From JAAYJR01 sp964563975 (GTDB lineage Bacteria > Bacteroidota > Bacteroidia > Bacteroidales > Prolixibacteraceae), in contig CAZLZJ010000002.1 in NCBI GenBank assembly GCA_964563975.1, forward strand, positions 25,809 to 89,808: a stretch of DNA of 64,000 bases, in the 5' to 3' direction. Under the pieces are notes generated by a model that did no database searches, had not been told where the DNA came from, and was given only the letters and a program-made list of their open reading frames with translations. Positions 17,709 to 27,224 of the stretch are shown here, piece after piece. The translations under genes and the position numbers were made by a program. Each line of letters opens with the position of its first letter. Position 1 is the stretch's first letter.

Positions 17709-17987
17709 ATGGCAGAACTTAAAGGTAAAATTTTGGCAGGAAAAATCCTGGTTGAACCCCAGGAGGCCGAAGAAAAAACAGTTAGTGGCATTATTATCCC
17801 TGATTCAGCAAAAGAGAAACCACAGCAGGGAACAGTAGTATTGGCCGGAGCAGCCAAAAAAGACGAACCCATGGAAGTGAAAGTGGGCGATACAGTTGTT
17901 TATGGTAAATATTCAGGTACCGAGCTTAATATTGACGGTAAAGATTATTTGCTGATGTCGCAGTCTGATGTACTTTATATTGCTTAA
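17709..17987 (+). CDS. groES: Co-chaperonin GroES
   Basis: A 92-residue protein of normal GroES length. It forms the heptameric lid of the GroEL cage. The mobile-loop region (AEEKTVSGIIIPDSAKEK) and the strand GDTVVYGKYSGTE match the family. It is followed by groEL after 23 nt, the standard bicistronic arrangement. The promoter was not identified with confidence in the AT-rich upstream region. Confidence 0.97.
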   Translation: MAELKGKILAGKILVEPQEAEEKTVSGIIIPDSAKEKPQQGTVVLAGAAKKDEPMEVKVGDTVVYGKYSGTELNIDGKDYLLMSQSDVLYIA

Positions 17988-18010
17988 TTAAAATCTAAAA
18001 TTATATTAAA

Positions 18011-19642
18011 ATGGCAAAAGAAATTAAATTCAACATTGATGCTCGTGATAAACTTAAATCAGGTGTTGATCAGTTAACAGATACAGTAAAATGTACATTG
18101 GGTCCTAAAGGCCGCAATGTGATTATCGAGAAAAAATTTGGTGCACCAAAAATCACTAAAGATGGTGTTACCGTGGCAAAGGAGATAGAACTTGCCGATT
18201 CATACGAAAACCTGGGAGCACAGATAGTAAAAGAGGTGGCATCAAAAACCAGTGATGATGCCGGTGATGGTACCACAACAGCAACAGTATTAGCCCAGTC
18301 TATTATTAAGGTGGGTTTAAAAAACGTGGCCGCAGGAGCTAATCCGATGGATCTAAAACGTGGAATAGATAAAGCAGTAGCTCGTGTTGTTAAGAATATA
18401 GCCGAACAGGCACAAACTATAGGAGATGATTATAAAAAGATTGAATCTGTAGCAAAGGTGTCTGCAAATAATGACGACGCAATAGGAGCTTTGATAGCTG
18501 ATGCCATGAAGAGAGTTCATAAGGAGGGTGTTATTACAATTGAAGAGTCAAAAGGAACTGACACCTATGTTGAAATGGTAGAAGGGATGCAGTTTGATCG
18601 TGGATATATCTCTCCATATTTTGTTACAGATACGGAAAAGATGGAGTCAAGTTTGGAGAATCCATATATACTTATCCATGATAAGAAGATAAGCACAATG
18701 AAAGATCTTCTTCCAATCCTTGAAGCAACGGCACAAAGCGGTCGTCCGTTATTGATTATTGCTGAAGATGTTGACGGAGAAGCATTGGCAACATTGGTTG
18801 TTAACAGGTTACGCGGATCATTGAAAGTGTGTGCCGTAAAAGCACCCGGATTTGGCGATCGCCGTAAAGAGATGTTGGAAGATATTGCTGTTTTAACAGG
18901 TGGATCAGTGGTAACCGAAGAAAAAGGTATGAAGCTTGAACAGGCAACTCTTGATCTTTTAGGGTCGGCCGAAAAAATCACAGTTGACAAAGAGAATACC
19001 ACAATAGTTAACGGTGCCGGTTCACAAAAGGATATTGCCGCTCGCGTATCTCAGATCAAAAAACAGATTGAAACCACTACATCTGATTATGATAAGGAAA
19101 AACTTCAGGAGCGTTTGGCCAAATTGGCAGGCGGAGTTGCAGTTATTTATGTTGGAGCAGCATCTGAAGTGGAAATGAAAGAGAAAAAAGATCGTGTTGA
19201 TGATGCTTTGAGTGCTACCAGGGCTGCAGTTGAAGAAGGCATAGTTCCGGGTGGAGGAGTATGTTATCTTCGTGCAACAGATATACTTGATGAAGTGGAA
19301 TATGAAAATGAGGATGAGCGTACCGGTATAGATATTATTAGACGTGCAATAGAAGAGCCTCTTCGTCAGATTGTTGAAAATGCCGGTAAAGAGGGTGCTG
19401 TAATTGTACAAAAAGTAAAAGAGGGTAAAGGCGATTATGGATATAATGCCCGTTTGGATGAATACCAAAACTTTTTTGAAACCGGTGTTATTGATCCGGC
19501 AAAAGTAACCCGTATTGCTTTGGAGAATGCTGCATCAATTGCAGGGATGTTTCTGACAACAGAAGCAGTTTTGGTTGATGTGAAAGAGGAAACCCCTGCT
19601 CCAATGCCGGGAGGAGGCCCGGGAATGGGAGGTATGATGTAA
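18011..19642 (+). CDS. groEL: Chaperonin GroEL
   Basis: A 543-residue Hsp60 chaperonin, full length. ATP-binding and equatorial motifs TLGPKGRNV, GDGTTTATVLAQ and EEGIVPGGGVCYLR are intact. The tail ends in a glycine-methionine segment (GGGPGMGGMM), typical of group I chaperonins. It is cotranscribed with groES, and an intrinsic terminator follows 28 nt after the stop. Long open frames on the opposite strand across this gene are shadows caused by its biased codon use. Confidence 0.98.
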   Translation: MAKEIKFNIDARDKLKSGVDQLTDTVKCTLGPKGRNVIIEKKFGAPKITKDGVTVAKEIELADSYENLGAQIVKEVASKTSDDAGDGTTTATVLAQSIIKVGLKNVAAGANPMDLKRGIDKAVARVVKNIAEQAQTIGDDYKKIESVAKVSANNDDAIGALIADAMKRVHKEGVITIEESKGTDTYVEMVEGMQFDRGYISPYFVTDTEKMESSLENPYILIHDKKISTMKDLLPILEATAQSGRPLLIIAEDVDGEALATLVVNRLRGSLKVCAVKAPGFGDRRKEMLEDIAVLTGGSVVTEEKGMKLEQATLDLLGSAEKITVDKENTTIVNGAGSQKDIAARVSQIKKQIETTTSDYDKEKLQERLAKLAGGVAVIYVGAASEVEMKEKKDRVDDALSATRAAVEEGIVPGGGVCYLRATDILDEVEYENEDERTGIDIIRRAIEEPLRQIVENAGKEGAVIVQKVKEGKGDYGYNARLDEYQNFFETGVIDPAKVTRIALENAASIAGMFLTTEAVLVDVKEETPAPMPGGGPGMGGMM

Positions 19643-19670
19643 TCTGAATAATTATATTGTTTATTTAAAG

Positions 19671-19702
19671 AAGCCTTTTCCGTTGGAGAAGGCTTTTTGT
19701 TT
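19671..19702 (+). terminator. Intrinsic terminator of groESL
   Basis: An 11-bp stem (AAGCCTTTTCC with GGAGAAGGCTT, one G-T pair) with a 3-nt loop is followed by TTTGTTT. Confidence 0.88.
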
Positions 19703-19825
19703 GGTATGCCGGGTTAATAGGAAGCATCAGCAATTGACAAGGGTGCCGGGAGTGACCTTGAATCCGGAAGAAGTCATTAGCAAAGCTTAGGTTAAATATT
19801 TAGCTATTATCTGAAATAAGATTTT

Positions 19826-19853
19826 TTTGTTGTATTCAACTTATTTATTTTTG
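19826..19853 (+). promoter_or_regulatory. Bacteroidota-type promoter of gdhA
   Basis: TTTG (19826-19829), a 16-nt spacer, then TATTTTTG (19846-19853), an exact TAnnTTTG box. Transcription would start near 19860, which rules out the GTG at 19855 as start codon and supports the ATG at 19876. Confidence 0.6.
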
Positions 19854-19875
19854 CGTGTTTTTAATAAGTAATGGT

Positions 19876-21210
19876 ATGCTTACAACGTTAGATAATTTCA
19901 TTTTAGATATTAAGAGAAAAACTCCTGGAGAAAAAGAGTTTCATCAGGCCGTAACTGAGGTTGTCGGCTCTGTTTGGAGTTTTTATGAAAAATTTCCCAG
20001 GTATCATAAAGCAGGAGTGCTTGAGCGCCTTGTCGAGCCCGAAAGAACAATTATTTTTCGTGTGCCATGGATTGATGATAATGGCAATGTGCAGGTTAAT
20101 CGCGGCTATCGCGTGGAATTCAATTCAGCACTTGGTCCTTATAAAGGAGGATTGAGGTTTCATGCAAGTGTTACTTTGAGTATTCTTAAGTTCCTTGGTT
20201 TTGAACAAACATTTAAAAATAGTCTTACCGGCCTGCCAATGGGGGGAGGGAAAGGAGGCTCGGACTTTAGCCCAAAAGGTAAAAGTGATGGAGAGATTAT
20301 GAGATTTTGCCAGTCATTTATGATTGAACTTTCAAGACATATAGGCCCGGACACAGATGTACCTGCAGGAGACATAGGCGTGGGGGGTCGTGAAATAGGT
20401 TATCTGTTTGGTCAGTATAAAAGAATCAGAAATGAATTTACCGGTGTTTTTACCGGTAAAGGTCTTGGCTGGGGCGGTAGCCTTATAAGGCCCGAAGCAG
20501 CCGGTTTTGGTGCAGTATACTTTGTACGGCACATGCTTCAACGGCAGGGGAAAGGAGTTGAGGGACAGACTTTTGCCATATCAGGTTTTGGAAATGTTGC
20601 ATGGGGCGTAATAACCAAGATAAATGAATTGGGTGGAAAAGTGGTTACTTTATCCGGGCCTGATGGTTATATTTATGACCCGGATGGTGTTTCCGGAGAT
20701 AAAATTAGTTACCTTTTGGAACTGAGAGCCTGTAATAATGATATAGTTGAGCCCTATGCGCATGAATTTGGAGTTGAGTTTTTTGCAGGGAAAAAACCAT
20801 GGGAGGTACCTGTAAATATTGCAATACCTTGTGCAAAAGAGAATGAAGTGGAAATTTCCGATGCCCGCGATCTGGTCAGGAATGGATGCTGTCTGCTGGC
20901 TGAAGCGTCAAATATGGGATGTACCGCAGAAGCGGTTGAGTACTTAAATAAAAGTATCGCCTATGCCCCGGGTAAAGCCGTAAATGCAGGTGGTGTTGCC
21001 GTTTCAGGTTTGGAAATGTCGCAAAATAATATGCGTGTAAGCTGGTCATATGAGGAGGTTGACAGTAAGTTGAAAGATATTATGAGCAATATTCATGAAC
21101 AGTGTGCCAGATATGGCAAGGCCGATAATAAAATTGACTATGTGAAAGGTGCAAATATAGGCGGATTTGTAAAAGTAGCTGATGCCATGCTTGCGCAGGG
21201 GACTGTTTAA
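19876..21210 (+). CDS. gdhA: NADP-type glutamate dehydrogenase
   Basis: A 444-residue hexameric-type glutamate dehydrogenase that assimilates ammonium onto 2-oxoglutarate. The active-site stretch KGGLRFHASV, the glycine-rich LPMGGGKGGSDF with the catalytic lysine, and the Rossmann motif SGFGNVAWG are all present. The length and motifs match the biosynthetic class of E. coli GdhA. It stands as a single gene with its own promoter. It would supply glutamate for the proline and arginine genes at the start of the window. Confidence 0.95.
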   Translation: MLTTLDNFILDIKRKTPGEKEFHQAVTEVVGSVWSFYEKFPRYHKAGVLERLVEPERTIIFRVPWIDDNGNVQVNRGYRVEFNSALGPYKGGLRFHASVTLSILKFLGFEQTFKNSLTGLPMGGGKGGSDFSPKGKSDGEIMRFCQSFMIELSRHIGPDTDVPAGDIGVGGREIGYLFGQYKRIRNEFTGVFTGKGLGWGGSLIRPEAAGFGAVYFVRHMLQRQGKGVEGQTFAISGFGNVAWGVITKINELGGKVVTLSGPDGYIYDPDGVSGDKISYLLELRACNNDIVEPYAHEFGVEFFAGKKPWEVPVNIAIPCAKENEVEISDARDLVRNGCCLLAEASNMGCTAEAVEYLNKSIAYAPGKAVNAGGVAVSGLEMSQNNMRVSWSYEEVDSKLKDIMSNIHEQCARYGKADNKIDYVKGANIGGFVKVADAMLAQGTV

Positions 21211-21323
21211 TAACTATCTGCAATAGTATTATCTTAAAATATTTATAAATTTAATATAGGGTTAAAGTTAAAATTATTTTGGGTTAAAACACTTTATTAA
21301 ATTTGTCGATATTTATTTTTGAT

Positions 21324-22088
21324 ATGCTGATTGATACTCATGCCCATATTTATTCGGAGGAATTTTTAAATGATGTTGAACAGGTGGTTCAGCATGCATA
21401 TAATAATGATGTAAAAAAGATCATTTTGCCAAATATTGATTCTGCCTCCATTAAAAGACTGACAGATCTTAGTGATGCGTATCCTCATTTGCTTTATCCT
21501 TTAATGGGGCTTCATCCAACATCGGTTTCCTTTGATTATAAAGAGGAGTTGCAGGCAATTGAGTACTGGCTTGAAAAAAGAAAATTTTATGGGATTGGCG
21601 AGATAGGAATAGATCTTTATTGGGACCGCACTTTTATTAATGAACAGAAAGATGCCTTCAGATACCAGGTGAGATTAGCAAAGGGAATGGGCCTCCCGGT
21701 GGTGATCCATATCCGAGATTCATTTTCTGAAGTTTTTGAAATAATCAAAGAGGAGCAGAATGGTGATCTGAAAGGAGTTTTTCACTGTTTTTCCGGCAAT
21801 GAGACAGAAGCAAAGAAAATAGTTGACATTGGTTTTCTTTTAGGTATTGGAGGAATAATTACATTTAAGAACAATACCCTTAAAACGGTTATAAAAAATA
21901 TTCCGGTAAGTAATATTGTTCTTGAAACAGATGCTCCTTATCTTACTCCTGTTCCAAAACGCGGTCGAAGAAATGAAAGTGCGTATCTTGTATATATTGC
22001 TCAGACTGTTGCCGGAATATATGACATATCAGTTGAACAGATAGCTAAAATTACCACAGAAAATGCCAGGAATCTGTTTGGAATTTAG
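21324..22088 (+). CDS. tatD: TatD-family metal-dependent hydrolase
   Basis: A 254-residue TIM-barrel hydrolase. Metal ligands of the TatD family are visible: HAH in IDTHAHIY near the N-terminus, the glutamate in GIGEIGIDLYWD, a histidine in PVVIHIRD, one in FHCFSG, and the aspartate in LETDAPYLTP. TatD proteins act as DNA 3'-exonucleases or repair deoxyribonucleases. I use the ATG at 21324; an upstream TTG at 21303 would add seven residues. tRNA-Ser follows in the same direction from its own promoter. Confidence 0.92.
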   Translation: MLIDTHAHIYSEEFLNDVEQVVQHAYNNDVKKIILPNIDSASIKRLTDLSDAYPHLLYPLMGLHPTSVSFDYKEELQAIEYWLEKRKFYGIGEIGIDLYWDRTFINEQKDAFRYQVRLAKGMGLPVVIHIRDSFSEVFEIIKEEQNGDLKGVFHCFSGNETEAKKIVDIGFLLGIGGIITFKNNTLKTVIKNIPVSNIVLETDAPYLTPVPKRGRRNESAYLVYIAQTVAGIYDISVEQIAKITTENARNLFGI

Positions 22089-22145
22089 TATTGACTGCTT
22101 TCATTCCTGTCTGTAATGTTTTTTCCTGTAAATAAGTAATATCTA

Positions 22146-22178
22146 TTGTGTTTTTTTCGTATTTTTTTTGTTAATTTG
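22146..22178 (+). promoter_or_regulatory. Promoter of tRNA-Ser
   Basis: TTG (22146-22148), 22 nt, then TTAATTTG (22171-22178), seven of eight bases of the TAnnTTTG box. The predicted start near 22185 lies about 30 nt before the mature tRNA. Confidence 0.5.
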
Positions 22179-22214
22179 CACCCTCTGTTTAGGAATGGCA
22201 AGCCGGAAACAGCT

Positions 22215-22302
<88 letters not shown>

Positions 22303-22400
22303 AAAAAACAGATTGACAAAAGTATATTGCGTTTATCCTTTAAAAAGTTGAACTACCGGTTAAATTATGCAACTTATTTAAAAAACAATTTCTTTTTTTA

Positions 22401-22408
22401 ATATTTTT
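22401..22408 (+). promoter_or_regulatory. -7 box candidate upstream of exbB
   Basis: TATTTTTG is an exact TAnnTTTG match 107 nt before the exbB start. A clear -33 TTG at normal spacing is not seen, so the promoter call is tentative. Confidence 0.35.
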
Positions 22409-22514
22409 GCTCAATAAAATTTGATTTTTTCACGGGAAAGCGTGTTATTTGTTGACAGAAAAAAATTAATAGAAAATAAACTTGGAGATTATTAATTAAA
22501 AATTCAAATTAATT

Positions 22515-23327
22515 ATGAAAAGACTATTCGTGTTAATAGCATTATCTGGAATGCTGTTTTTTTTGGCATCAAAAGTCGTGGTTGCCCAGGATCAGGCAGC
22601 CGCACAAAATACTGCAACTGTGCAACAGCAGGCAGACCTGACAGCTGATCCGATTGAACAAGCTGCTGCTGCAGCTGAGCAAGGTAAATCACTGCATAGC
22701 CAATTGAAGCAGACATTTATTGACGGAGGTCCGTTTTTTATGTCCTTTATTTTGATAAGTCTTATTCTTGGTCTTGCTTTTGCAATTGAGAGAGTACTTT
22801 ATCTGAACTTTTCTACAAGTAACACCAAGAAGTTGCTGGCAAATGTAGAGCAGGCACTTGACAGTGGAGGTGTTGAGGCAGCAAAAGATGTTTGTAGAAA
22901 AACCCGTGGACCTGTTGCCAGCATTTTTTATCAGGGACTTGACAGGGTGGATCATGGAATGGAGGTTGTAGAAAGATCAATAATTTCTTACGGGGGTGTT
23001 CAGTCAGGCTTGCTTGAAAAAGGATTGAGCTGGATAGCTTTATTTATTGCCCTTGCTCCTATGTTAGGATTTCTTGGAACAGTGATCGGTATGATACAGG
23101 CATTTAATGCTATTGAAATTGCCGGAGATATTTCTCCCACTCTTGTGGCAGGTGGTATTAAAGTGGCTTTGATTACAACTGTAGGTGGTTTGATAGTAGC
23201 TATCATCCTTCAGATATTTTATAATTACTGCTTGTCGAAAATTGACAGTATTATAAATAATATGGAGGACTCTTCTATATCATTATTAGACCTATTGGTT
23301 AAACACAATCTGAAAAAAACAGCTTAA
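22515..23327 (+). CDS. exbB: MotA/TolQ/ExbB proton channel family protein
   Basis: A 270-residue ExbB-type stator subunit that uses the proton gradient to power an envelope process, in this phylum usually TonB-dependent uptake. It starts with a signal-like hydrophobic stretch and a periplasmic Ala/Gln-rich tail (residues 25-65), then has three membrane spans (about 75-95, 172-195, 213-235). The TolQ/ExbB core motif is in LGFLGTVIGMIQAF. It is the first gene of a four-gene operon and 2 nt from the next gene. Confidence 0.93.
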   Translation: MKRLFVLIALSGMLFFLASKVVVAQDQAAAQNTATVQQQADLTADPIEQAAAAAEQGKSLHSQLKQTFIDGGPFFMSFILISLILGLAFAIERVLYLNFSTSNTKKLLANVEQALDSGGVEAAKDVCRKTRGPVASIFYQGLDRVDHGMEVVERSIISYGGVQSGLLEKGLSWIALFIALAPMLGFLGTVIGMIQAFNAIEIAGDISPTLVAGGIKVALITTVGGLIVAIILQIFYNYCLSKIDSIINNMEDSSISLLDLLVKHNLKKTA

Positions 23328-23329
23328 CA

Positions 23330-23788
23330 ATGACTAAAGCAGGAAAAATTATAACGATTCTACTGTGGGTACTCATCATTATATCAGCTGTCATGATTAT
23401 TTCCTTAATGGCAAATATCAGCGACAGTGCTGTTGATCCGGTAATGGGAGGCTGGATCAATACAAATTTGATATGGGCATATATTTTATTGATATTTGGT
23501 GCAGGGGTTGCAATACTTTTCAGTATTTTCCAAATGGTATCTGATATCAATCAAGCTAAGAAAGGTTTAATGTCTATAGTATTTCTTGGAGCAGTTGTGC
23601 TGATAGCTTATTTGTTTGCATCAGATGAAATTCCACAGTTTATAGGTGTACAGAAACATATAGATGAGGGGACACTTACACCTGTTATAGCTAAGTGGAT
23701 TGACACCGGATTGTATATTACATACATACTTTTGGGACTGGCAATTTTATCCGTTGCCTTTTCATCAGTAAGACGGTTATTTAATTAA
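23330..23788 (+). CDS. Four-helix membrane protein in ExbB/ExbD operon
   Basis: A 152-residue protein with four predicted membrane spans (about 8-26, 47-68, 81-97, 126-147) and no recognised catalytic motif. It is wedged between exbB (2 nt) and exbD (34 nt), and proteins of this kind recur at this place in Bacteroidota ExbB/ExbD operons. It is probably an extra subunit or assembly factor of the stator complex; this is inferred from position only. Confidence 0.8.
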   Translation: MTKAGKIITILLWVLIIISAVMIISLMANISDSAVDPVMGGWINTNLIWAYILLIFGAGVAILFSIFQMVSDINQAKKGLMSIVFLGAVVLIAYLFASDEIPQFIGVQKHIDEGTLTPVIAKWIDTGLYITYILLGLAILSVAFSSVRRLFN

Positions 23789-23822
23789 AATTATTCGTGG
23801 TAAAAAAACAGGAAAATTAATT

Positions 23823-24398
23823 ATGGCTAGAAAAACACCTGAAATACCTTCAGCATCATTGGCAGATATTGCTTTTATGTTGCTTATCTTTTTCCTGGTA
23901 ACAACCACGATGGACGTTGACAGCGGATTGGAAAGAAGGCTTCCGCAATGGGTTGATGAATCTCAACAAATGGACGACCAGCAAATTAAGGAACGAAATG
24001 TTTTTGTTGTGCTGGTTAACCGAAATAATGACCTGTTGGTAGGAGGAGAGTATTCCGATATCGAAACTTTGCGTGAAAGGGCTAAAGTATTTATGGCAAA
24101 CCCGTATGACGAAGAAACCCTGCCGGAAAAGGAGTCTAAACAATTACCATACTTTGGTGAAGTAATGGTAACAAAAGGAGTTATTTCTTTACGCAATGAC
24201 CTTGATACAAAATACGGTACATATATCGCTGTTCAAAACGAACTGGTTGGTGCCATTAATGAGCTGAGGGAAGAATTATCGCAACAGCAATTCGGGAAAG
24301 CATATAAAGATCTTGATAAAGATCAGCAGGATGCTGTTCGAGAAGTTTATCCATCCAGAATTTCAGAAGCGGAACCTAAAAAAGTTGGAGGAAAATAA
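23823..24398 (+). CDS. exbD: ExbD/TolR family protein 1
   Basis: A 191-residue single-span protein. The transmembrane helix near residues 10-28 follows the cytoplasmic segment RKTPEIPSASLADIAFML, whose aspartate (D14) is the conserved proton-carrying residue of ExbD/TolR. The periplasmic domain is longer than in classical ExbD (about 140 residues) with an insertion rich in charged residues. It would pair with ExbB and the second ExbD, 2 nt downstream. Confidence 0.9.
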   Translation: MARKTPEIPSASLADIAFMLLIFFLVTTTMDVDSGLERRLPQWVDESQQMDDQQIKERNVFVVLVNRNNDLLVGGEYSDIETLRERAKVFMANPYDEETLPEKESKQLPYFGEVMVTKGVISLRNDLDTKYGTYIAVQNELVGAINELREELSQQQFGKAYKDLDKDQQDAVREVYPSRISEAEPKKVGGK

Positions 24399-24400
24399 TT

Positions 24401-24871
24401 ATGAGAAAATTTAAAAAGAAAATAGGAAAGGAACTTCCTCCCATTTCAACAGCTTCTCTGCCTGATGTTGTGTTTATGTTGCTCTTCTTTTTTATGGTTA
24501 CTACAACTATGAGGGAAGTTACCTATAAGGTGCATATCAAACTTCCGGAGGCAACAGAGCTGAGTAAATTAGAAAAGAAATCATTGGTTAGTTATATTTA
24601 TGTTGGCGAGCCACTGGCTCAATATCAGAGGACATTTGGTATAGCACCCAGGATTCAGCTAAATGATCAGTTTGCCAATATTGGTGATATTCAGGATTAT
24701 ATTATTGCAGAGAGAGAAGCCAGAGATGAGGCTGAGAGACCTATGATGATCACCTCTCTTAAGGTTGATGATAATACTAAGATGGGTATTGTTACTGATA
24801 TTAAGCAGGAGCTGAGAAAGTCTGCTGCCCTGCATATAAACTACTCTTCCAGAAAAAGAGCTGAGCATTAA
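24401..24871 (+). CDS. exbD: ExbD/TolR family protein 2
   Basis: A 156-residue paralogue of the preceding gene, with the same N-terminal layout (PPISTASLPDVVFMLLFFFM) and the conserved aspartate D24 at the start of the membrane helix. Two different ExbD proteins per ExbB are usual in Bacteroidota and suggest a hetero-dimeric ExbD inside the ExbB pentamer. It is the last gene of the operon and is followed 24 nt later by a strong terminator. No tonB gene lies in this operon. Confidence 0.9.
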   Translation: MRKFKKKIGKELPPISTASLPDVVFMLLFFFMVTTTMREVTYKVHIKLPEATELSKLEKKSLVSYIYVGEPLAQYQRTFGIAPRIQLNDQFANIGDIQDYIIAEREARDEAERPMMITSLKVDDNTKMGIVTDIKQELRKSAALHINYSSRKRAEH

Positions 24872-24895
24872 AAAATATTGATTTGATAAAAATGG

Positions 24896-24937
24896 AAATA
24901 CCGGGATTTTATTAATCCCGGTATTTCTATTTTTTTA
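24896..24937. terminator. Intrinsic terminator between exbD and aspS
   Basis: A perfect 13-bp stem (AAATACCGGGATT and its complement) with a TTATT loop is followed by CTATTTTTTT on the plus strand. On the minus strand a shorter T-run follows, so it can also end the converging aspS transcript. Confidence 0.9.
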
Positions 24938-24941
24938 TTGA

Positions 24942-26690
24942 TCACTGAGGGGTAATTTTTAAGTTTAGTTCATCTAATTGCTCTTTTGAAATAGTTGAAG
25001 GAGAATCCATCATAACATCTCTTCCTGCATTGTTCTTTGGAAATGCTATAACATCCCTTATTGAATCCAGCCCTGCCAGCAATGATACCAGCCGGTCAAA
25101 GCCAAATGCAATCCCCGCATGAGGAGGAGCTCCATATTTAAAGGCATTCATTAGAAATCCAAATTGCATCATTGCTTTTTCCTTTGTCAGGCCAAGAACC
25201 CGGAATATTTTTGATTGTAATTTTGCATCGAAAATTCTTACTGAACCACCACCAATCTCCACACCGTTTATTACCAGATCGTATGCATTTGCCCTGACTT
25301 GCCCCGGATTGGTATCCAGCAGGTCAATGTCTTCAGCTTTTGGAGATGTAAAAGGATGGTGCATTGCAAAAAATCTTTCTGTCTCATTATCCCATTCAAG
25401 TAATGGAAAATCTACAACCCAAAGAGGTTTGAATATGTTTTTATTGCGTAAGCCCTCTCTTTTTGCAATTTCAAGGCGCAATTCACCCAAAGCACTTAAT
25501 GTATCACTTTTATCACCTGAAAGCAGGAGTAATAGATCTCCACGATTGGCATTGGCAGTTTTAATTATCTTTTGTAAACTTTCCGGATCATAAAATTTAT
25601 CTACCGATGATTTGATTGTATTATCACTATTGTATTTTATATATACCATCCCTTTGGCACCGATCTGTGGTCTTTTTACCCAATCTGTAAGCTCATCAAT
25701 AATTTTACGTGAATAATCAGCACCTCCGTCAATACATATTGCACCGATATATTCTGCATTGTCAAATATTGCAAACCCTTTTCCTTTTATTGAATTTGTT
25801 AAATCAAAAATTGTCATTTCAAATCTGATGTCAGGTTTGTCAGTCCCATATTTTTCGATTGCTTCTGAGTATGTAATAGATGGAAAATCTTCAACATCAA
25901 TATTTTTTATCTCTTTGAATATATATTTTGTCAGTCCTTCGAATGTGGATAAAATATCTGTTTGTTCAACAAAAGACATTTCACAGTCAATTTGTGTAAA
26001 TTCGGGTTGCCGGTCAGCTCGTAGGTCTTCATCCCTGAAGCATTTTACTATTTGATAGTATTTATCAAACCCGGCTACCATAAGCAGTTGCTTAAACAGT
26101 TGCGGAGATTGGGGAAGGGCATAAAATTCTCCGGGATTCATTCTTGAAGGTACTACAAAGTCTCGTGCACCTTCAGGTGTGGATTTAATTAATTGAGGTG
26201 TTTCTATTTCAATAAATCCATCTTTGTTAAGATATGTCCTTACGGTGTGGGCAACAGATGCCCGTAATTGCAGATTTTTACAGATCACGGGGCGTCTCAG
26301 ATCAAGATATCTGAATTTCATTCTTAGCTCTTCTCCTCCATCAGTGTCTTCTTCAATAGTGAAAGGGGGTATTTCGGAAGGATTTAAAATTTTCAGTGCA
26401 GTCAGCTCAATTTCAATTTCACCTGTTGGGATTTTATTGTTTTTGCTTGATCGTTCCCTGACTATCCCTGTGGCTTGTATTACATACTCTCTGCCAATAT
26501 TTTCAAGAGTTTTAATAATTGGTTGCGGAGTATTTTCATCTGCAACCAATTGAGTTATCCCATATCTGTCGCGCAGGTCAATAAATCTCATTGCTCCTAA
26601 ATCCCTGATTCGCTGAACCCAACCGGACAAAGTTATTTCTTGTCCTATATTTTCATATCTTAATTCGCCACAAGTATGTGTTCTGTACAT
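24942..26690 (-). CDS. aspS: Aspartyl-tRNA synthetase
   Basis: A 582-residue class II synthetase of the bacterial type. The N-terminal OB fold (residues 1-110) precedes the class II core with motif 2 (YQIVKCFRDEDLRADRQPEFTQID), a GAD insertion domain, and motif 3 (GIAFGFDRLVSLL) near the C-terminus. Whether it charges tRNA-Asn too cannot be told from this window. It is a single gene, convergent with the ExbD operon and divergent from tadA. Confidence 0.97.
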   Translation of the reverse strand: MYRTHTCGELRYENIGQEITLSGWVQRIRDLGAMRFIDLRDRYGITQLVADENTPQPIIKTLENIGREYVIQATGIVRERSSKNNKIPTGEIEIELTALKILNPSEIPPFTIEEDTDGGEELRMKFRYLDLRRPVICKNLQLRASVAHTVRTYLNKDGFIEIETPQLIKSTPEGARDFVVPSRMNPGEFYALPQSPQLFKQLLMVAGFDKYYQIVKCFRDEDLRADRQPEFTQIDCEMSFVEQTDILSTFEGLTKYIFKEIKNIDVEDFPSITYSEAIEKYGTDKPDIRFEMTIFDLTNSIKGKGFAIFDNAEYIGAICIDGGADYSRKIIDELTDWVKRPQIGAKGMVYIKYNSDNTIKSSVDKFYDPESLQKIIKTANANRGDLLLLLSGDKSDTLSALGELRLEIAKREGLRNKNIFKPLWVVDFPLLEWDNETERFFAMHHPFTSPKAEDIDLLDTNPGQVRANAYDLVINGVEIGGGSVRIFDAKLQSKIFRVLGLTKEKAMMQFGFLMNAFKYGAPPHAGIAFGFDRLVSLLAGLDSIRDVIAFPKNNAGRDVMMDSPSTISKEQLDELNLKITPQ

Positions 26691-26772
26691 GATAATTTTT
26701 TATGATTTGGTTGCGAAAATAAGAAGATTTTAGCAAATTCATTATTTAATTTAAAACCATTTGATTAAAACG

Positions 26773-27216
26773 ATGATATCATCCTTTAATGACGAATATT
26801 TTATGAAGGCTGCATTTGTTGAAGCTCTTCAGGCTTTTAACGAGGGGGAGGTACCTGTAGGAGGGGTAGTGGTTGGCGGAGGAAAAATTATGGTCAGAGT
26901 TCATAATCTTACTGAAACCCTCAATGATGTTACTGCGCATGCAGAAATGCAGGCAATTACGGCTGCTGCAAATTTATTGGGAGGAAAATATTTAAACGAC
27001 TGTACATTGTATGTCACTTTAGAGCCTTGTGTAATGTGTGCTGCTGCCTTATCTCTTGCAAGGATAGGAAGAGTTGTTTTTGGCGCCTATGATGAAAAGA
27101 GAGGATATAGTTTGCTAAGTAAGGAAATTATGCATCCAAAAACAGAAATAACCGGAGGTGTTATGAAGGAGGAGTGCTCTGAATTAATACGCGATTTTTT
27201 TAAGAGCAAAAGATAA
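26773..27216 (+). CDS. tadA: tRNA(adenine34) deaminase
   Basis: A 147-residue cytidine-deaminase-fold enzyme that converts A34 of tRNA-Arg to inosine. The zinc site is complete: HAE in TAHAEMQAI and PCxxC in LEPCVMCAAAL. The ATG at 26773 is taken as start; an in-frame TTG at 26761 adds four residues. A generic nucleoside deaminase is the alternative, but the size and motif context fit TadA. It converges on aroA with 8 nt between stops. Confidence 0.9.
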   Translation: MISSFNDEYFMKAAFVEALQAFNEGEVPVGGVVVGGGKIMVRVHNLTETLNDVTAHAEMQAITAAANLLGGKYLNDCTLYVTLEPCVMCAAALSLARIGRVVFGAYDEKRGYSLLSKEIMHPKTEITGGVMKEECSELIRDFFKSKR

Positions 27217-27224
27217 GCTGAAGG

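Noticed and set aside
18565..19468. Two long open frames on the minus strand inside groEL
   Set aside because: They lie fully inside a clear full-length groEL, have low-complexity translations and result from its codon bias.
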